This document shows, in pieces, positions 1 through 9,460 of a stretch of 64,000 nucleotides of DNA (the first letter of the stretch is position 1; each line of letters begins with the position of its first letter). Made by a program: the position numbers and the translations under genes. The notes under the pieces were generated by a model. It was given only the letters and a program-made list of their open reading frames with translations, ran no database searches and was not told the DNA's origin. Origin of the DNA: Aurantiochytrium sp. KH105 (taxonomy: Eukaryota; Sar; Bigyra; Thraustochytrida; Thraustochytriidae). The stretch spans positions 186,001 to 250,000 of the forward strand of contig BGKB01000061.1 of NCBI GenBank assembly GCA_003116975.1. The letters run 5' to 3'.

Positions 1-1
1 G

Positions 2-793
2 GTGGTCGTGCCGTGCTACGAGGAGGCGCTCAACGTGCGCCCGCTGTGCGAGAGGCTCTTCGCGGCCACGCGCGAAGCGGGAATCGAGACAGAGCTCCTG
101 CTCGTCGATGACTTCTCCGGCAAGGGGACGGAAGATACAAGGGAGGTGGTCAAGGCGCTCAAAAAGGAGGGCTTTAATATCAATCTCGAGGTCCGCATGC
201 CAGAGCAGGGCAAAGGCCTCAGCTCCGCCGTCGTGCACGGACTCAAACTCGCCAAGCACGAAACCATGCTGGTCATGGACGCCGACCTTCAACACGAACC
301 CGAGAGCGTACCGGATGTGGCAGGACCCATCCTGCGCGGCGAAGCCGACTTCACCGTCGGCAGCCGCCACGTCGAGGGCGGCAAGGCCGAGGACTTTCCC
401 CTTGTGCGGCAGCTCATTAGCTTTGTTGCGACGGCGCTCGCCTACCCACTCACCGCGTCGACAGACCCCATGAGCGGCTTCTTTTGCATCAGCAAATCGA
501 CCTTTAACCGTGGTCGCGACAGTCTCAACCCCATGGGCTACAAGATCGGCCTCGAACTCATGGTGCGCTGCCGCTGCGAAACCATCAAGGACGTACCCAT
601 CACCTTTCGCGATCGTGAGGCCGGCGAGTCCAAGCTCACCATGAAGCAAAACCTATACTATCTCCAGCACCTGGCGCACCTGTATTGGTTCAAGTACGCG
701 CCGCTCGTGGTTCTCGTCCTTCTCTTCATCCTCGCTTTTCTTGTCTTCTTTGCTCAACTTGTGCGCCAGCACCTTCTCGTTCCTTCGAGTTAG
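2..793 (+). CDS. DPM1: Dolichol-phosphate mannosyltransferase, 3' part
   Basis: The protein is a GT2-family glycosyltransferase that makes dolichol-phosphate-mannose from GDP-mannose at the ER membrane, for N-glycans, GPI anchors and O-mannosylation. The reading frame is already open at the window edge, inside the first beta strand (VVPCYEEALNV, the usual 'P.YNE..N' motif), so the true start lies upstream. Visible motifs are LLLVDDFSGKGTEDT, the DxD-type metal site in MDADLQHEPE, and SGFFCISKSTF. The last 40 residues form a hydrophobic segment (PLVVLVLLFILAFLVFF), so this is the yeast/trypanosome-type Dpm1 with its own C-terminal membrane anchor, not the human type that needs DPM2/DPM3. It is convergent with the CSB-like gene. 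Confident in family. Confidence 0.93.
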   Translation: MVVPCYEEALNVRPLCERLFAATREAGIETELLLVDDFSGKGTEDTREVVKALKKEGFNINLEVRMPEQGKGLSSAVVHGLKLAKHETMLVMDADLQHEPESVPDVAGPILRGEADFTVGSRHVEGGKAEDFPLVRQLISFVATALAYPLTASTDPMSGFFCISKSTFNRGRDSLNPMGYKIGLELMVRCRCETIKDVPITFRDREAGESKLTMKQNLYYLQHLAHLYWFKYAPLVVLVLLFILAFLVFFAQLVRQHLLVPSS

Positions 794-1110
794 CTTTCAT
801 CTCACTCACTGGGCAGGCGAAATCACCAACCCTCATCATCATCTTTTCCCAGGAAACACCTTTCTTTTTTTTTTCTCTATGCGACTATAACAAAACATCC
901 TGGTGCTGTAATAAGTAAGATAATACATTTACGACGGGCTGACGAGCGACCCACTTCAATCTAATCTTATCAGATCAAATCAAATCAATTCAAAACGAAA
1001 AGGATAAGGAAGATGGCGGGAAAAAAGGAAAAAAGAAACACATGCAGCGTCGACGTCATCATCTCCTTCGGTTCCATTCTGGTTCGTTCGGCGGTCTACG
1101 AGTTGGAAAT
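794..1110. other. Convergent intergenic spacer
   Basis: This is the 3' flank between two convergent genes. It is AT-rich relative to its surroundings, with T-runs (near 865-880) and repeated 'atcaaat' words (970-990). It probably holds the 3' UTRs and polyadenylation signals of both genes. I see no ORF or RNA gene in it. Confidence 0.5.
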
Positions 1111-4100
1111 TTATTGCGTTGCAAATGCGGGCTTAACCACCCAACGACCATTGCGCAGATTTGCGAGCTGGCGTAGCATCTGCCGAAAGAGCTCGGCATC
1201 CGGACGATCCGGGTGGTTTGCAAAGTGAGCGAGAATTTCACCCGTGTCTCGAGCCTCCGATCCAGAAGAGAGAAACGCCAACAACTCCCGCAAAAGGCGC
1301 ATATGAGGATCATTCGTGTCCGCAAGCAAGGCTTGTATGTGACTTTCTGCAGCAGCTGTGGACGACCCCTGCTCACGCAAACGCTGCAAAAGTTGCGCCG
1401 AAGCCGCACCTCCAAAACGACCCGCATCCCCAGATTGACCCGTCCACGTAGGAATGTGTACAGTCGAGGCATCGCGACGCGTGCGCTCCTGGTCGCGACG
1501 CAGGGCCTCCGCCGCACGCCGCGCAATACGAAGCGCCTCCTCCGCGACGATGCGCTGATCAGGGGTAGATGAGGCTGCGCGTTCCACAACATTGTGCTCA
1601 AAGGCTTGTCGAAATCCACTGTGGTCAAACAACGAACCTAAAATGTTCCCATCACCTCCACCCGTACTGTTCGAGCCGGTGGCCCCGCCTCCTTCGACAT
1701 TGTCCCCTCCAAAGAGTTCCGATGTTTCCGTATGGACAGCCGCCACCGCGCGCCGCGCGGCGGCCACGTTCGCCTCAACTTCAGCAGCCGTGAGCTCCTC
1801 TGGCTCCTGGTTGGCTCCGTCGAGAATCTGTTGCTGCTGCTGCATGCGTTTCTTGCGACGCAACGAAAAGCTCGTCTTCGACTTTTCCTTTTTCGATTCC
1901 TTGCGCTGCTCCTCGCTTGCAAGCCCTCCCGACTCGTCGAGGGAAAAGAGATCGCGCATGTTCGAAACCTTGGAGAAACGTGACTGCCGTGCGTCCGTAA
2001 GGATTTTGTTTGAAAGATACTGTTTGAAGATTTGCCGATGGTAAATCTTCTCCTCAATGGTACCGCCCGTAATGAGCCTGTAGATCGTTACTTGCCGTGT
2101 CTGCCCAATGCGCCACGCGCGCTCGCGAGCCTGCGTGTCCGTACTCGGATTCCAGTCCGGATCGTAGATGAGCACCCGGTTTGCTCCTGTAAGGTTGATG
2201 CCGAGACCGCCGACTTTGGTCGTGAGCAGGAACACAAAGACGCCTTGCTTGCGGTCATTAAAGCGATTGATGAGCTTCGACCGCGTCGAGACTTGAGTGG
2301 TGCCATCCATGCGAAGAAATGGGTACCCCTCGAGCTCCAGGAATCGCTGCAAAATGTCCAGCATGAGACGTCCTTGCGAAAATAAAAGCACTCGGTGACC
2401 CTCTTGAAACCAATTGCGCATGATGATTCGTAGCACCATGAGCTTGCCCGAACGATTGACCATGCGGTCCAATGGATCGCGCTTAATCCAGTCGCCACCA
2501 TTTGCGTCATCCGCTTCGTTTGTCAAGAGAGCCTCCCACGCATCCTTGCCCTTGAGCGCAGCTGCCTGGCGCAGCTTGTCAAAGTAAATATCGGGATGAT
2601 TGCAAATGTGCTGCAAGGCACGAATCAGCTTAAATGTTGTCCTGCTCGACGAACCTTGACCCCGCGTACTGTGAATGAGCTCCTCAACCTCGGGCCGCGC
2701 GATGAACGCCTTGTACGCGTCGCGCTGAACACGTGTGAGGTTGCAAAAGATGATTTGCTCGTGCTTTTCCGGGAGACTTTGCGCAACATCTTTTTTCATG
2801 CGCCGGATCAGATGGGGATCGATCGTCTCCTTGAGAACCTTGGCGCACTGATATGCCGCCTGGACTTGAGCTGCGCTCGCTGACGCATAACCGCCTTGAT
2901 TGATGGGAATTGAAAAGCTGCGCTCAAACATCGGCAAAGTTCCGAGCAAACCAGGCGCCACAAAATCGACAAGGGTCCAAAGTTCACGCAAGTTGTTCTG
3001 AATTGGCGAGCCCGACATAATGATGCGGTGATACGTTTGGAACTGCTTGCACACCATTGTGATTTCCGCATCAGGGTTTCGCACCTTGTGACCCTCATCA
3101 AGAACCACGTAACCCCATCGCCGCCGCAAAAGCAAGTCGCGCGACATGCGTAGACCCTGATAGGTCGTTACAAGGATGGCCTTGTGCTTGACAGCCTGGG
3201 CAATCACTTTGGCGCGCGAATACTGTCCCTCGGCCATGGCTAGCCCCGAGGAGTGCAACACGTAGATTCGCGTCTGCGGCGCCCAGGTGTTCAGTTCCGA
3301 GACCCATTGCGCAATTGTCGTAGCAGGGCAAGCAACGATGCTTGCTTCGAGAATCTTGGAGCACCGCAAGGCGCCAAGAAATGAACCCATTTGCACCGTC
3401 TTTCCAAGTCCCATCTCGTCACCCAAAATTCCGCCCGTGCTCTTGCGGTGAATATCCCAGAACCATTCCATGGCCTCGCGCTGGTAGTCAAAAAGCTTTG
3501 ACCAAGTGCGTCGCGGCAAGCGCAGGCCGCCTTCGAGACGATGATACTTTGATGTTTCACGCTGCGCCACGTCGTCAGCGCCGCTGTCCGCGTCCTCCAT
3601 TTCTTGCGCGTACGCGTCTGCTTCCGCCTCTGACTTGCCATCATCGACAGCCTGCTCCCAATGGAATGCCCAAGTAGCATTGCGTTGCTTCGCATCAACG
3701 CGCCGACTCTCATAGTCCTCATCGTGAAGATCATCCATGACGTGCCGCGACACGGGCTCCTTGCTCGCGGCCTCGGTGGCATCGCCGTCCGAGGTCGAAA
3801 GCGCCTCGACCGCGCCCTCTACCTCCTCTTCGTCTTGGTCTGATTCCGGCGAACTCACCGCGCTATCCGAGTCGTCTGCATTACTAAACGCGTCGTCCTC
3901 GTCATCAGGGCCAGAATTGCGAGAGCGTGCCGCACCTCGCGTCGAACACCGACTTGCGTGCGCCTCGATAGTGTCGGTGGGGAAATGTCGAAAACACAGC
4001 GGGCACTCGGCATACCCTTCCTCCGGTGTTGTGCGCTTCTTGGCCGGAGAAACCTTGGAAGACTTGCGTGACTTGGTCTTCTTCGTCTTTTCCTTTTTTG

Positions 4101-4965
4101 GTCGTTTGCCTGCCGTACTTGGCGCCTTTACGACACTTTTTGGCTTCATCTCTGCTTGTGGAGGCTCTGGAGCTGCGCTGACATCGAGGGCATCGGCCAC
4201 GCGCTGTCTCTTACGAGCTTCTACAGTTTTGGCTTTGCGAGCAAACGGGTCTGTGGCTTGGCGAGAGCGCTTTCCTGCCACGGGACGAGACGTCGCATGT
4301 TGGCGTGCTTCCTCCAAAGCCTTTGCTCGCGCTTCCTCTTCGCGAGCGCGGCGTGCAGCGTCTTGACGTGCGCGCTCTTGCGCTTGAGCACGAGCCTCGG
4401 CTTGAGCTCGACGCTGCTCTGCGGCGACTTTGGCCTTGGCGCGGGCCAAAAGCATTCGCATGAGCTGCAGCTTGATCTGCAGCTCATCCGTTCGTGTGTG
4501 ATCGACGCCCTGCGAGTTGGTGCGTGCGCGTGCTCGCATTCGAGACGCCACGGAACGCTCGAGCAAGGTGGTCATGCGCGAGAATTGGTCAATGGAAATG
4601 ACCTCGTCGTCGCCCTGGGCCGAGATCTTCGTTTCGAGGTCAGCCTCGTCTAGGAACACTGACAGCGGCTTCACGCTCTGTCCCTTTGCGTCCATTTGGC
4701 GCTCAAGTTGCTGCACGACATTGCGTTCCACCTCGTCTGGGTTATAGGCGCGAATTCCGAGAGCCTCAAGACTGTTGAGCGTATTTTGGCTGCCTACGAA
4801 CTCGGACCCGGCGTCTTTGAGCCGGTTCCTGCCCTGTGTCTCGATGCGCATGCCCTGCCCATGTCCCGGCGTCTGCTGTCTCTGACCTTGCGCCTCTTCT
4901 CGCGCACCTCTTCGCGGGCCCTGGCTGCCACTCGCCGCCTCGACGCCTTCGCCATGCTGCTCCAT
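1111..4965 (-). CDS. ERCC6: CSB/Rad26-like SNF2 DNA-dependent ATPase with UBZ4-like zinc finger
   Basis: The protein is an SNF2 translocase of the Cockayne syndrome B/Rad26 family, which acts at stalled RNA polymerase II in transcription-coupled repair. The N-terminus carries the CSB-type segment LGIRAYNPDEVERNVVQQL (about residue 70). A Lys/Arg-rich region follows, then a C-x2-C-x11-H-x4-C finger (about 317-338, starting ECPLC). The ATPase core has Walker A in GDEMGLGKT (about 512), a DEGH box in VVLDEGHK (about 620) and motif VI in RAWRIGQTRQV (about 950). The C-terminal 60 residues, ending NLRNGRWVVKPAF, match the winged-helix-like tail of human CSB. The start ATG at 4965 is the first in frame; a second Met near residue 39 is possible. 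The gene has a single exon. It is divergent from the MRG15 gene. Confidence 0.93.
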   Translation of the reverse strand: MEQHGEGVEAASGSQGPRRGAREEAQGQRQQTPGHGQGMRIETQGRNRLKDAGSEFVGSQNTLNSLEALGIRAYNPDEVERNVVQQLERQMDAKGQSVKPLSVFLDEADLETKISAQGDDEVISIDQFSRMTTLLERSVASRMRARARTNSQGVDHTRTDELQIKLQLMRMLLARAKAKVAAEQRRAQAEARAQAQERARQDAARRAREEEARAKALEEARQHATSRPVAGKRSRQATDPFARKAKTVEARKRQRVADALDVSAAPEPPQAEMKPKSVVKAPSTAGKRPKKEKTKKTKSRKSSKVSPAKKRTTPEEGYAECPLCFRHFPTDTIEAHASRCSTRGAARSRNSGPDDEDDAFSNADDSDSAVSSPESDQDEEEVEGAVEALSTSDGDATEAASKEPVSRHVMDDLHDEDYESRRVDAKQRNATWAFHWEQAVDDGKSEAEADAYAQEMEDADSGADDVAQRETSKYHRLEGGLRLPRRTWSKLFDYQREAMEWFWDIHRKSTGGILGDEMGLGKTVQMGSFLGALRCSKILEASIVACPATTIAQWVSELNTWAPQTRIYVLHSSGLAMAEGQYSRAKVIAQAVKHKAILVTTYQGLRMSRDLLLRRRWGYVVLDEGHKVRNPDAEITMVCKQFQTYHRIIMSGSPIQNNLRELWTLVDFVAPGLLGTLPMFERSFSIPINQGGYASASAAQVQAAYQCAKVLKETIDPHLIRRMKKDVAQSLPEKHEQIIFCNLTRVQRDAYKAFIARPEVEELIHSTRGQGSSSRTTFKLIRALQHICNHPDIYFDKLRQAAALKGKDAWEALLTNEADDANGGDWIKRDPLDRMVNRSGKLMVLRIIMRNWFQEGHRVLLFSQGRLMLDILQRFLELEGYPFLRMDGTTQVSTRSKLINRFNDRKQGVFVFLLTTKVGGLGINLTGANRVLIYDPDWNPSTDTQARERAWRIGQTRQVTIYRLITGGTIEEKIYHRQIFKQYLSNKILTDARQSRFSKVSNMRDLFSLDESGGLASEEQRKESKKEKSKTSFSLRRKKRMQQQQQILDGANQEPEELTAAEVEANVAAARRAVAAVHTETSELFGGDNVEGGGATGSNSTGGGDGNILGSLFDHSGFRQAFEHNVVERAASSTPDQRIVAEEALRIARRAAEALRRDQERTRRDASTVHIPTWTGQSGDAGRFGGAASAQLLQRLREQGSSTAAAESHIQALLADTNDPHMRLLRELLAFLSSGSEARDTGEILAHFANHPDRPDAELFRQMLRQLANLRNGRWVVKPAFATQ

Positions 4966-5934
4966 GGCCCTCGCAGACCGGCACAGGAGACGCCAAGGTC
5001 TGCGCGCCGCCGCCGGCTCGCGTGCTGCCGGCTGGCCTCCGCGTCGCCTCGCCCGCCCGCCGCGCGCGGTCGCGTTGATCGATTGCCGAGGACTCTCCGC
5101 CTGCCTCGTGCGAGAGCGCGTTTGCTTTTCCTTGGCCGGACGCGCTCATTGTGGGTGCCCCTTCTTTCCCTTCTTCATCGTGACGAGGATGTCGGAGGAG
5201 GCACAGTCAACGTGCACGTCGCAGCGAGCACTTGTCGACGATCGATGGCAAGAAGGACGGTGACGACGGTGAGGACAGAGAGCGTGGCTTGGCGCGGAAA
5301 GTTGACGTCAAAAGTAGGCGTTGGAGGAGGAGAAGCAGTCCGTCTTGATGTTCTCACGGCAAGACAAGAGTCGCTGTCGCTTGTCTTCTTGTGCAAAAGG
5401 TTGCTCGTCCAGGTGATGGTAAGGACGAGCAGCCGAGATGCTCCGGCACGGCTTCCAAGCATGCAAAAGCGCGTTGCTCGTTCGTGCCATGGTGTATACA
5501 ACTCGACTCAATGTTCGCCGGCCAACTTTGCAGCGAGATGGATGTTGCCGGCAATCTCTCCCATTCATTTCCATTTTGATTAGAGCGGATTGGAGGATCA
5601 GAAGCAGGCTCGCGAGAATGAGCCCAGCCAGAAGATAGACGTCAACTGCCCTGGTACGGCACTCCGGCATGTTCTTCTCGCCTCTACCTTTCGCCGTCAG
5701 GCCACTGCCGTTGATTGTTTGGCTGACAATAAAGAGCCTAGGCTGCTTCAGTTTTCGATGGGCGATCGAAGATGAAGGACTTTGAGTAGGCAGCAAATCA
5801 TAACGACGACGGCGACGACGACGACGACGACCGCCACGACGACTGCGACGCAGAGCGGCAGCGGCAGCGTGCGCGGCGCGGTGCAGACGCGGCGGGCGGT
5901 AGCGTGGCGGTAGCGAGGCCTTGGCGCGGAGACG
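4966..5934. other. Divergent intergenic region between CSB-like and MRG15 genes
   Basis: About 970 bp separate two genes transcribed away from each other, so both promoters must lie here. The part next to the MRG15 gene is a GC-rich run of CGACGA/CGGCGG triplets (5800-5930). It contains one short minus-strand ORF with a membrane segment, listed separately. I see no recognised motif sites. Confidence 0.45.
5308..5670 (-). CDS. Doubtful 120-residue ORF with one membrane segment
   Basis: The ORF starts at an ATG (5670) and runs to a stop at 5308. Near its N-terminus is a hydrophobic stretch (VYLLAGLILASLLLIL), followed by a basic tail with several Cys. It lies on the same strand as the CSB-like gene, 340 nt upstream of its start, so it could equally be a chance ORF in the promoter or leader. 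I recognise no family. Low confidence. Confidence 0.18.
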   Translation of the reverse strand: MPECRTRAVDVYLLAGLILASLLLILQSALIKMEMNGRDCRQHPSRCKVGRRTLSRVVYTMARTSNALLHAWKPCRSISAARPYHHLDEQPFAQEDKRQRLLSCRENIKTDCFSSSNAYF

Positions 5935-7164
5935 ATGGGCGCCTCTGCGAACGGCAAGCGCAACGGCGTGGACGGCGATGAGCAGGAGCAAGACCAGCAG
6001 CAGCAGCAGCAGCAGCAGGAGCAGCAGCAAGAGGAGGAGGCGGGCGAGGGAAGCGAGGGAAGCGGCGCAGGAGACGACGGTGCGCTGCTCGGCCCCGAGG
6101 TGGAGAAGCCAATGCAGTTGTCAGACGCGGTTGCCAACAAGTCCGGCTTTGTGCGGGAGAAAAGCGCCGTGGAAGCGTACCCGTATGTTCTGTACCCGGT
6201 CAAGGTGCTGCGCGTGGACGCGGCGCGAAAAGATGCCCCTTTTCGTGTCCACTTTCACGGGTGGAAGGCACGCTATGATCGCTGGGTTGATGTTGTGCTG
6301 GACGACACCCCCGAGACAAAGCTGCGCAGTAAGCAGCTGAAGCGGCTTATCGACGAGGCCTTGCAAATGACCAAGCTGATGGAAGCGCGAAGATCAGCCC
6401 GTCTCCGGCGCGAGGGATCTGGATCCAGTACGCGCAAGCGAAAGCGCGGCCGCGATGCTGGCGAGGTGGCCGACGAGGCCAAAGCTGACTCTGAACTGCA
6501 CGATGGCAAGACGGCCCTCGAGGCCGCTGCTGAAGGCATTTTGCGCCTTTCCATTCCAATCCCTCTAAAACGCGCCCTCATCGATGACTTTGAAAGAGTC
6601 ACGCAGCGACGTGCCCTCGTGCGGCTGCCCAAAAAGCATTCGGTGCACCAGATTCTCCAGGAATTCTGCAAGCATGCCTGCCAGCCCATGGGTCTGGCGT
6701 CAAGCGTTGGAAAGGTGACCGAAGAAGACCTCAAGGCCACCGTGGACGGCCTCGCGATCCTCTTTGAGCGTGCCCTGGAGACCAGCTTACTCTATGAATT
6801 CGAGCTTCTTCAGTATGATGCGATCCGCGAGCAAAATCCTGGCCATGAGGACGACCATCTCGTTGCGAAACCAAACGCTGTACGCAATGTCAAGGGCAAG
6901 CGACTTGTGCACATTTATGGTGCCGAGCATTTGCTACGCTACATTTACAATCTTCCCGAGCTGCTGCGCACCTCTGAGCTTCTCGCATCCGAAATTGATC
7001 TCTATCGCCGCATTCTTAATGGCTTGTTGCGTTTTCTTTCTAAAAACAGGGACCGCTATCTTGCCTCGGACGGCTACGTCGAGGCTTCTCCAGGATACGT
7101 GGCCGTTTTGCAGGACTTTAAACCCATCAAAATTGACGACGAGAATGCCAAGGCTGAGGCATAG
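5935..7164 (+). CDS. MRG15/Eaf3-like chromo-barrel and MRG-domain chromatin protein
   Basis: The protein is a MORF4-related gene (MRG) family member, normally a subunit of NuA4-type histone acetyltransferase and Rpd3S/Sin3-type deacetylase complexes that reads methylated H3K36 in the nucleus. The 409-residue protein starts with a polyglutamine/glutamate tail (about 18-45). A chromo-barrel follows (about 80-145: YPYVLYPVKVL, then FHGWKARYDRWVD with the aromatic cage). A basic nuclear-localisation-like stretch comes next (TRKRKRGRD). The MRG domain fills the rest (from about 198: LRLSIPIPLKRALIDDFE, then HLLRYIYNLPELL). The start at 5935 is the first ATG. Only one MRG-family member is seen in this window. 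Family assignment is firm; paralogue naming is not. Confidence 0.93.
   Translation: MGASANGKRNGVDGDEQEQDQQQQQQQQEQQQEEEAGEGSEGSGAGDDGALLGPEVEKPMQLSDAVANKSGFVREKSAVEAYPYVLYPVKVLRVDAARKDAPFRVHFHGWKARYDRWVDVVLDDTPETKLRSKQLKRLIDEALQMTKLMEARRSARLRREGSGSSTRKRKRGRDAGEVADEAKADSELHDGKTALEAAAEGILRLSIPIPLKRALIDDFERVTQRRALVRLPKKHSVHQILQEFCKHACQPMGLASSVGKVTEEDLKATVDGLAILFERALETSLLYEFELLQYDAIREQNPGHEDDHLVAKPNAVRNVKGKRLVHIYGAEHLLRYIYNLPELLRTSELLASEIDLYRRILNGLLRFLSKNRDRYLASDGYVEASPGYVAVLQDFKPIKIDDENAKAEA
5995..6026 (+). repeat. CAG trinucleotide tract in the MRG15-like gene
   Basis: Uninterrupted and lightly interrupted CAG codons encode polyglutamine near the N-terminus. On the opposite strand the same tract reads as polyleucine/polyalanine, which explains the artefactual hydrophobic ORFs there. 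Confidence 0.85.
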
Positions 7165-7565
7165 GGCCGGACAAGATGAATGAGCAACTTCACTGGGGCG
7201 GGGGGGAATTATACCCACCCAAAGGGAGAAGAAAAGAAAAGAGAAAAAAGGGAAAGGAGTGCGCACGCGATGGCGGCAAAACGCCCACATTGCCTGGCTG
7301 GCTGGCCAGCTAGCTTGTTATTAAAAGCAACACTCGCCAACGAGCGAGCTCCGAAGTACGAGGAAGCCAAGTCGAAAGCCAATCAATTGATATGTCATTA
7401 CGGAAAAGAAAAGGTCTTGTCTGTGCACCTTGCAAAGCTTGATTGTAAGAGAAAGAAAAGAAAATGGTGTTTAGCAATGCTCGCTTGACGCCGTCTCGTT
7501 TTCCCCACGTATTTTACGGTGAATAGAAAGGTGAAAACCTGTCCAATTGAACGACGCATGGAGAA
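7165..7565. other. Convergent intergenic spacer
   Basis: This 400-bp spacer lies between the 3' ends of the MRG15-like and Hsp33 genes. It contains a G-run (7197-7206) and purine-rich stretches around 7225-7260 and 7450-7465. I see no gene in it. Confidence 0.45.
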
Positions 7566-8659
7566 TCATGATGCAGACGAGGTCGCAGTCGTGGCCGCGC
7601 GAACGGCATCCCGTGAGACCTCGTGCTTGCCGTTGCAGTAAGAGCAGACAACTTCGAGATTCTCCTGTTCGGGCTCAAAGATCTCGTCTGGGTCGTTGGC
7701 CAGACCAGCGATGCTCTGCGCCATTCGCTCAACGGAACAAGGGCAAAAGAACGTGACAGGTCGCAAGGTGAACAGCTTGCCGCGCTCTGGGTCGTTGCGC
7801 TCCTTGACTTCAAAGTCGTCTGGCAAGTCAGGAAGGACGGACCGCATCCAGTCTGCTCCGTTCTCGCCCACAAGGCCGTCAAGTACCTCCGGGAAAGCAA
7901 GATCCTCGCGAAAGGATTCAATAAGCTCCTGAGGAGAAGCCTCGTCGTCGCCCACGAGGCCCTGGATGGTAAGTGCAGCACAAAGCTCAACGCTTCCGTC
8001 GTCTGCAAGTTTGGTCCGCACGAGCGCCAACGTCGGGATCTGCTCCGAGCGAGCAAAAAACCGATCCCAAAGCTCCCCAACGGTGGATGACCCTGTATCA
8101 CTTGCCACAGTTGACAAGTATGGCTCAGCTTGGTGGTAGAGAACCTTTGAGACAAGGAGGGCGTGTGGCGAAGGCAGTCCCTTTGCATCCGCTGTTGTGT
8201 GTGGCGTTTCGTTCAGAGTAGGTGCGAGGAATGGCTCGCGAGGAAAAGCAGCGCGGACGACGCCGGATCTAGTGGACTCAACACGGGCCAGCGAGGTGCC
8301 TGCTTGGTCGCGTAAAAGAGTCTCAACACGTTCGTCACCCTTTTGAAACCCGTTGAGGGCGATCGTGCCTGCAAGCAGCGGGCCAAAGCATTCCTCAGTG
8401 GCAAACTTGGAGCGGTCGAGGTGTTCATTTTCTCGAGGCCACTCCCAGCGGCCTAGCGCCTCTTTGAGGAGGTCTGTGCACCGTGTCAAGCTCACACGGC
8501 ATCCTCTGTGTTCCGTGCGTAAGAGAAAGTCTCTTGCTGCACCACGCAAAGCCGTGCAGCGACCGTCGCGTTGTCGCGTTTCGGGGCCTTGTGAGTCGTA
8601 ATCTCACTCTCGTGCACAGGGCAACCTGACTTACCTTGGTAGAAACCTGCGCGTCGCAT
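7566..8659 (-). CDS. Hsp33-type redox-regulated chaperone (HslO family), two exons
   Basis: The protein belongs to the Hsp33 family, a holdase chaperone switched on by oxidation of a four-Cys zinc centre. The C-terminus has CPC (C290, C292) and CSYC (C323, C326), with 30 residues between the two motifs, as in E. coli Hsp33. The N-terminal fold is visible from RDFLLRTEHRGCRVSL onward. The large downstream frame has no usable ATG. A canonical donor (GTAAGT) and acceptor define a 47-nt intron (8588-8634) joining a 25-nt first exon that starts at ATG 8659. This gives 348 residues, 60 more than the bacterial protein, with an Arg-rich leader that could target an organelle. Bacterial or organellar ancestry is likely by family knowledge. 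The intron and start are inferred, not proven. Confidence 0.88.
8588..8634 (-). other. Inferred 47-nt intron in the Hsp33 gene
   Basis: On the minus strand the sequence reads CAAG then GTAAGTCAGG, and ends GACTCACAAG before GCCCCG. The donor is perfect, the last bases hold a CTCAC branch-point-like word, and removal keeps the ATG-led first exon in frame with the Hsp33 body. An alternative acceptor 15 nt earlier would also keep frame (32-nt intron) but is less likely because of its size. Confidence 0.6.
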
Positions 8660-8833
8660 CGTGCGCGACCTTGCCTGCGATATCTATTCACGGGCCTCGA
8701 AGATCTCGCAAGCCCCTCGAAGAAAGGCCTTGTCCGCGCGCTCGCGTGGCAGCCCTTCTTTTCCCGTCCTTTTCTCGTTTTGTCCTTCTTCTTCCAGAGT
8801 TGCGACACCTCGAAAAAAAAAGAAAGAAAGAAA
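8660..8833. promoter_or_regulatory. Short divergent promoter region
   Basis: Only 174 bp separate the inferred Hsp33 start (minus) from the ATG of a 54-codon ORF (plus), so a shared bidirectional promoter is likely if both are real. The right end is pyrimidine-rich and then A/G-rich just before the plus-strand ATG. I recognise no TATA box. Confidence 0.35.
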
Positions 8834-8998
8834 ATGGCTGGGGTCAGTCATCACATGAGCCAGGACGTATGGGAGGCGTTCCTGGCTCAACAGATGAGAC
8901 ATGCGGCAACTTTTAAAAAGTTCTACGATCATGTGAACGAGGAGTTGGTGAATGAATGGCAAAAAGTGCATGGCCTTTCGGCATGGCCCTGTAAATAA
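8834..8998 (+). CDS. Small 54-residue hydrophilic helical protein
   Basis: The ORF starts at an ATG in a strong context (AAAATGGC) after an A/G-rich leader and ends in TAA. The peptide is rich in His, Trp and charged residues, looks helical throughout (QDVWEAFLAQQMRHAATFKK, then VNEELVNEWQKVHGL) and has no membrane segment or signal peptide. The size and composition resemble small mitochondrial-complex or assembly subunits, but I recognise no family. An antisense ORF (9137-8913) overlaps its 3' end and could be the real one instead. Confidence 0.38.
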   Translation: MAGVSHHMSQDVWEAFLAQQMRHAATFKKFYDHVNEELVNEWQKVHGLSAWPCK

Positions 8999-9460
8999 TT
9001 GGTTGTGTCCGGACAATGGCTCTGCTCGGACCTTCTGCTAGCCCCAAAGCATGGAAAGAGTAACATAAAAAGCAAACACAGACGATAAGGCTCGCCATTC
9101 TAAGAATAGCTACGAATTTCCAGGGAGAAAAACGCATGAAAGACGTCAATCAATCAATCAGTCAATCAATTTAGGACAGATGGATCGAGTCCCCATATCG
9201 CGCAATGGACCTTACGCGCGTCTACTTACGCAACGAAGTCTAAGCAGCACTTTAAGGCGTGTGCCTGGAACTCGTATCGGTGGCGGCGGCGCAGACCTCG
9301 ATCCGAGGACAACTTGCGCGCGCCGCGAGCATAGGCCCTGGCCAAAGAGCGCAGCAGTAGAGTTCTTGCCGCGAGCGCGAGGAGCTTGCGCTGGAGGAAA
9401 GCGCGCGCCTTCGTTATTTCTGCGGTGCTGCGGTCGAGGAGCCACAGACAAAGCGACATC
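8999..9460. other. Intergenic region upstream of the RBM34-like gene
   Basis: This 460-bp region contains a CAATCAAT-type short repeat (9147-9170) and a GC-rich promoter-proximal part with GGCGGCGGC near 9282. On the minus strand a possible donor GTAAGT lies at about 9228-9233 and a short hydrophobic ORF starts at 9137. I cannot assign a gene to them. Confidence 0.35.

Noticed and set aside
5748..6203. Poly-Leu/Cys minus-strand ORFs that look like membrane helices
   Set aside because: They are the reverse complement of the CAG (polyglutamine) tract of the MRG15-like gene.
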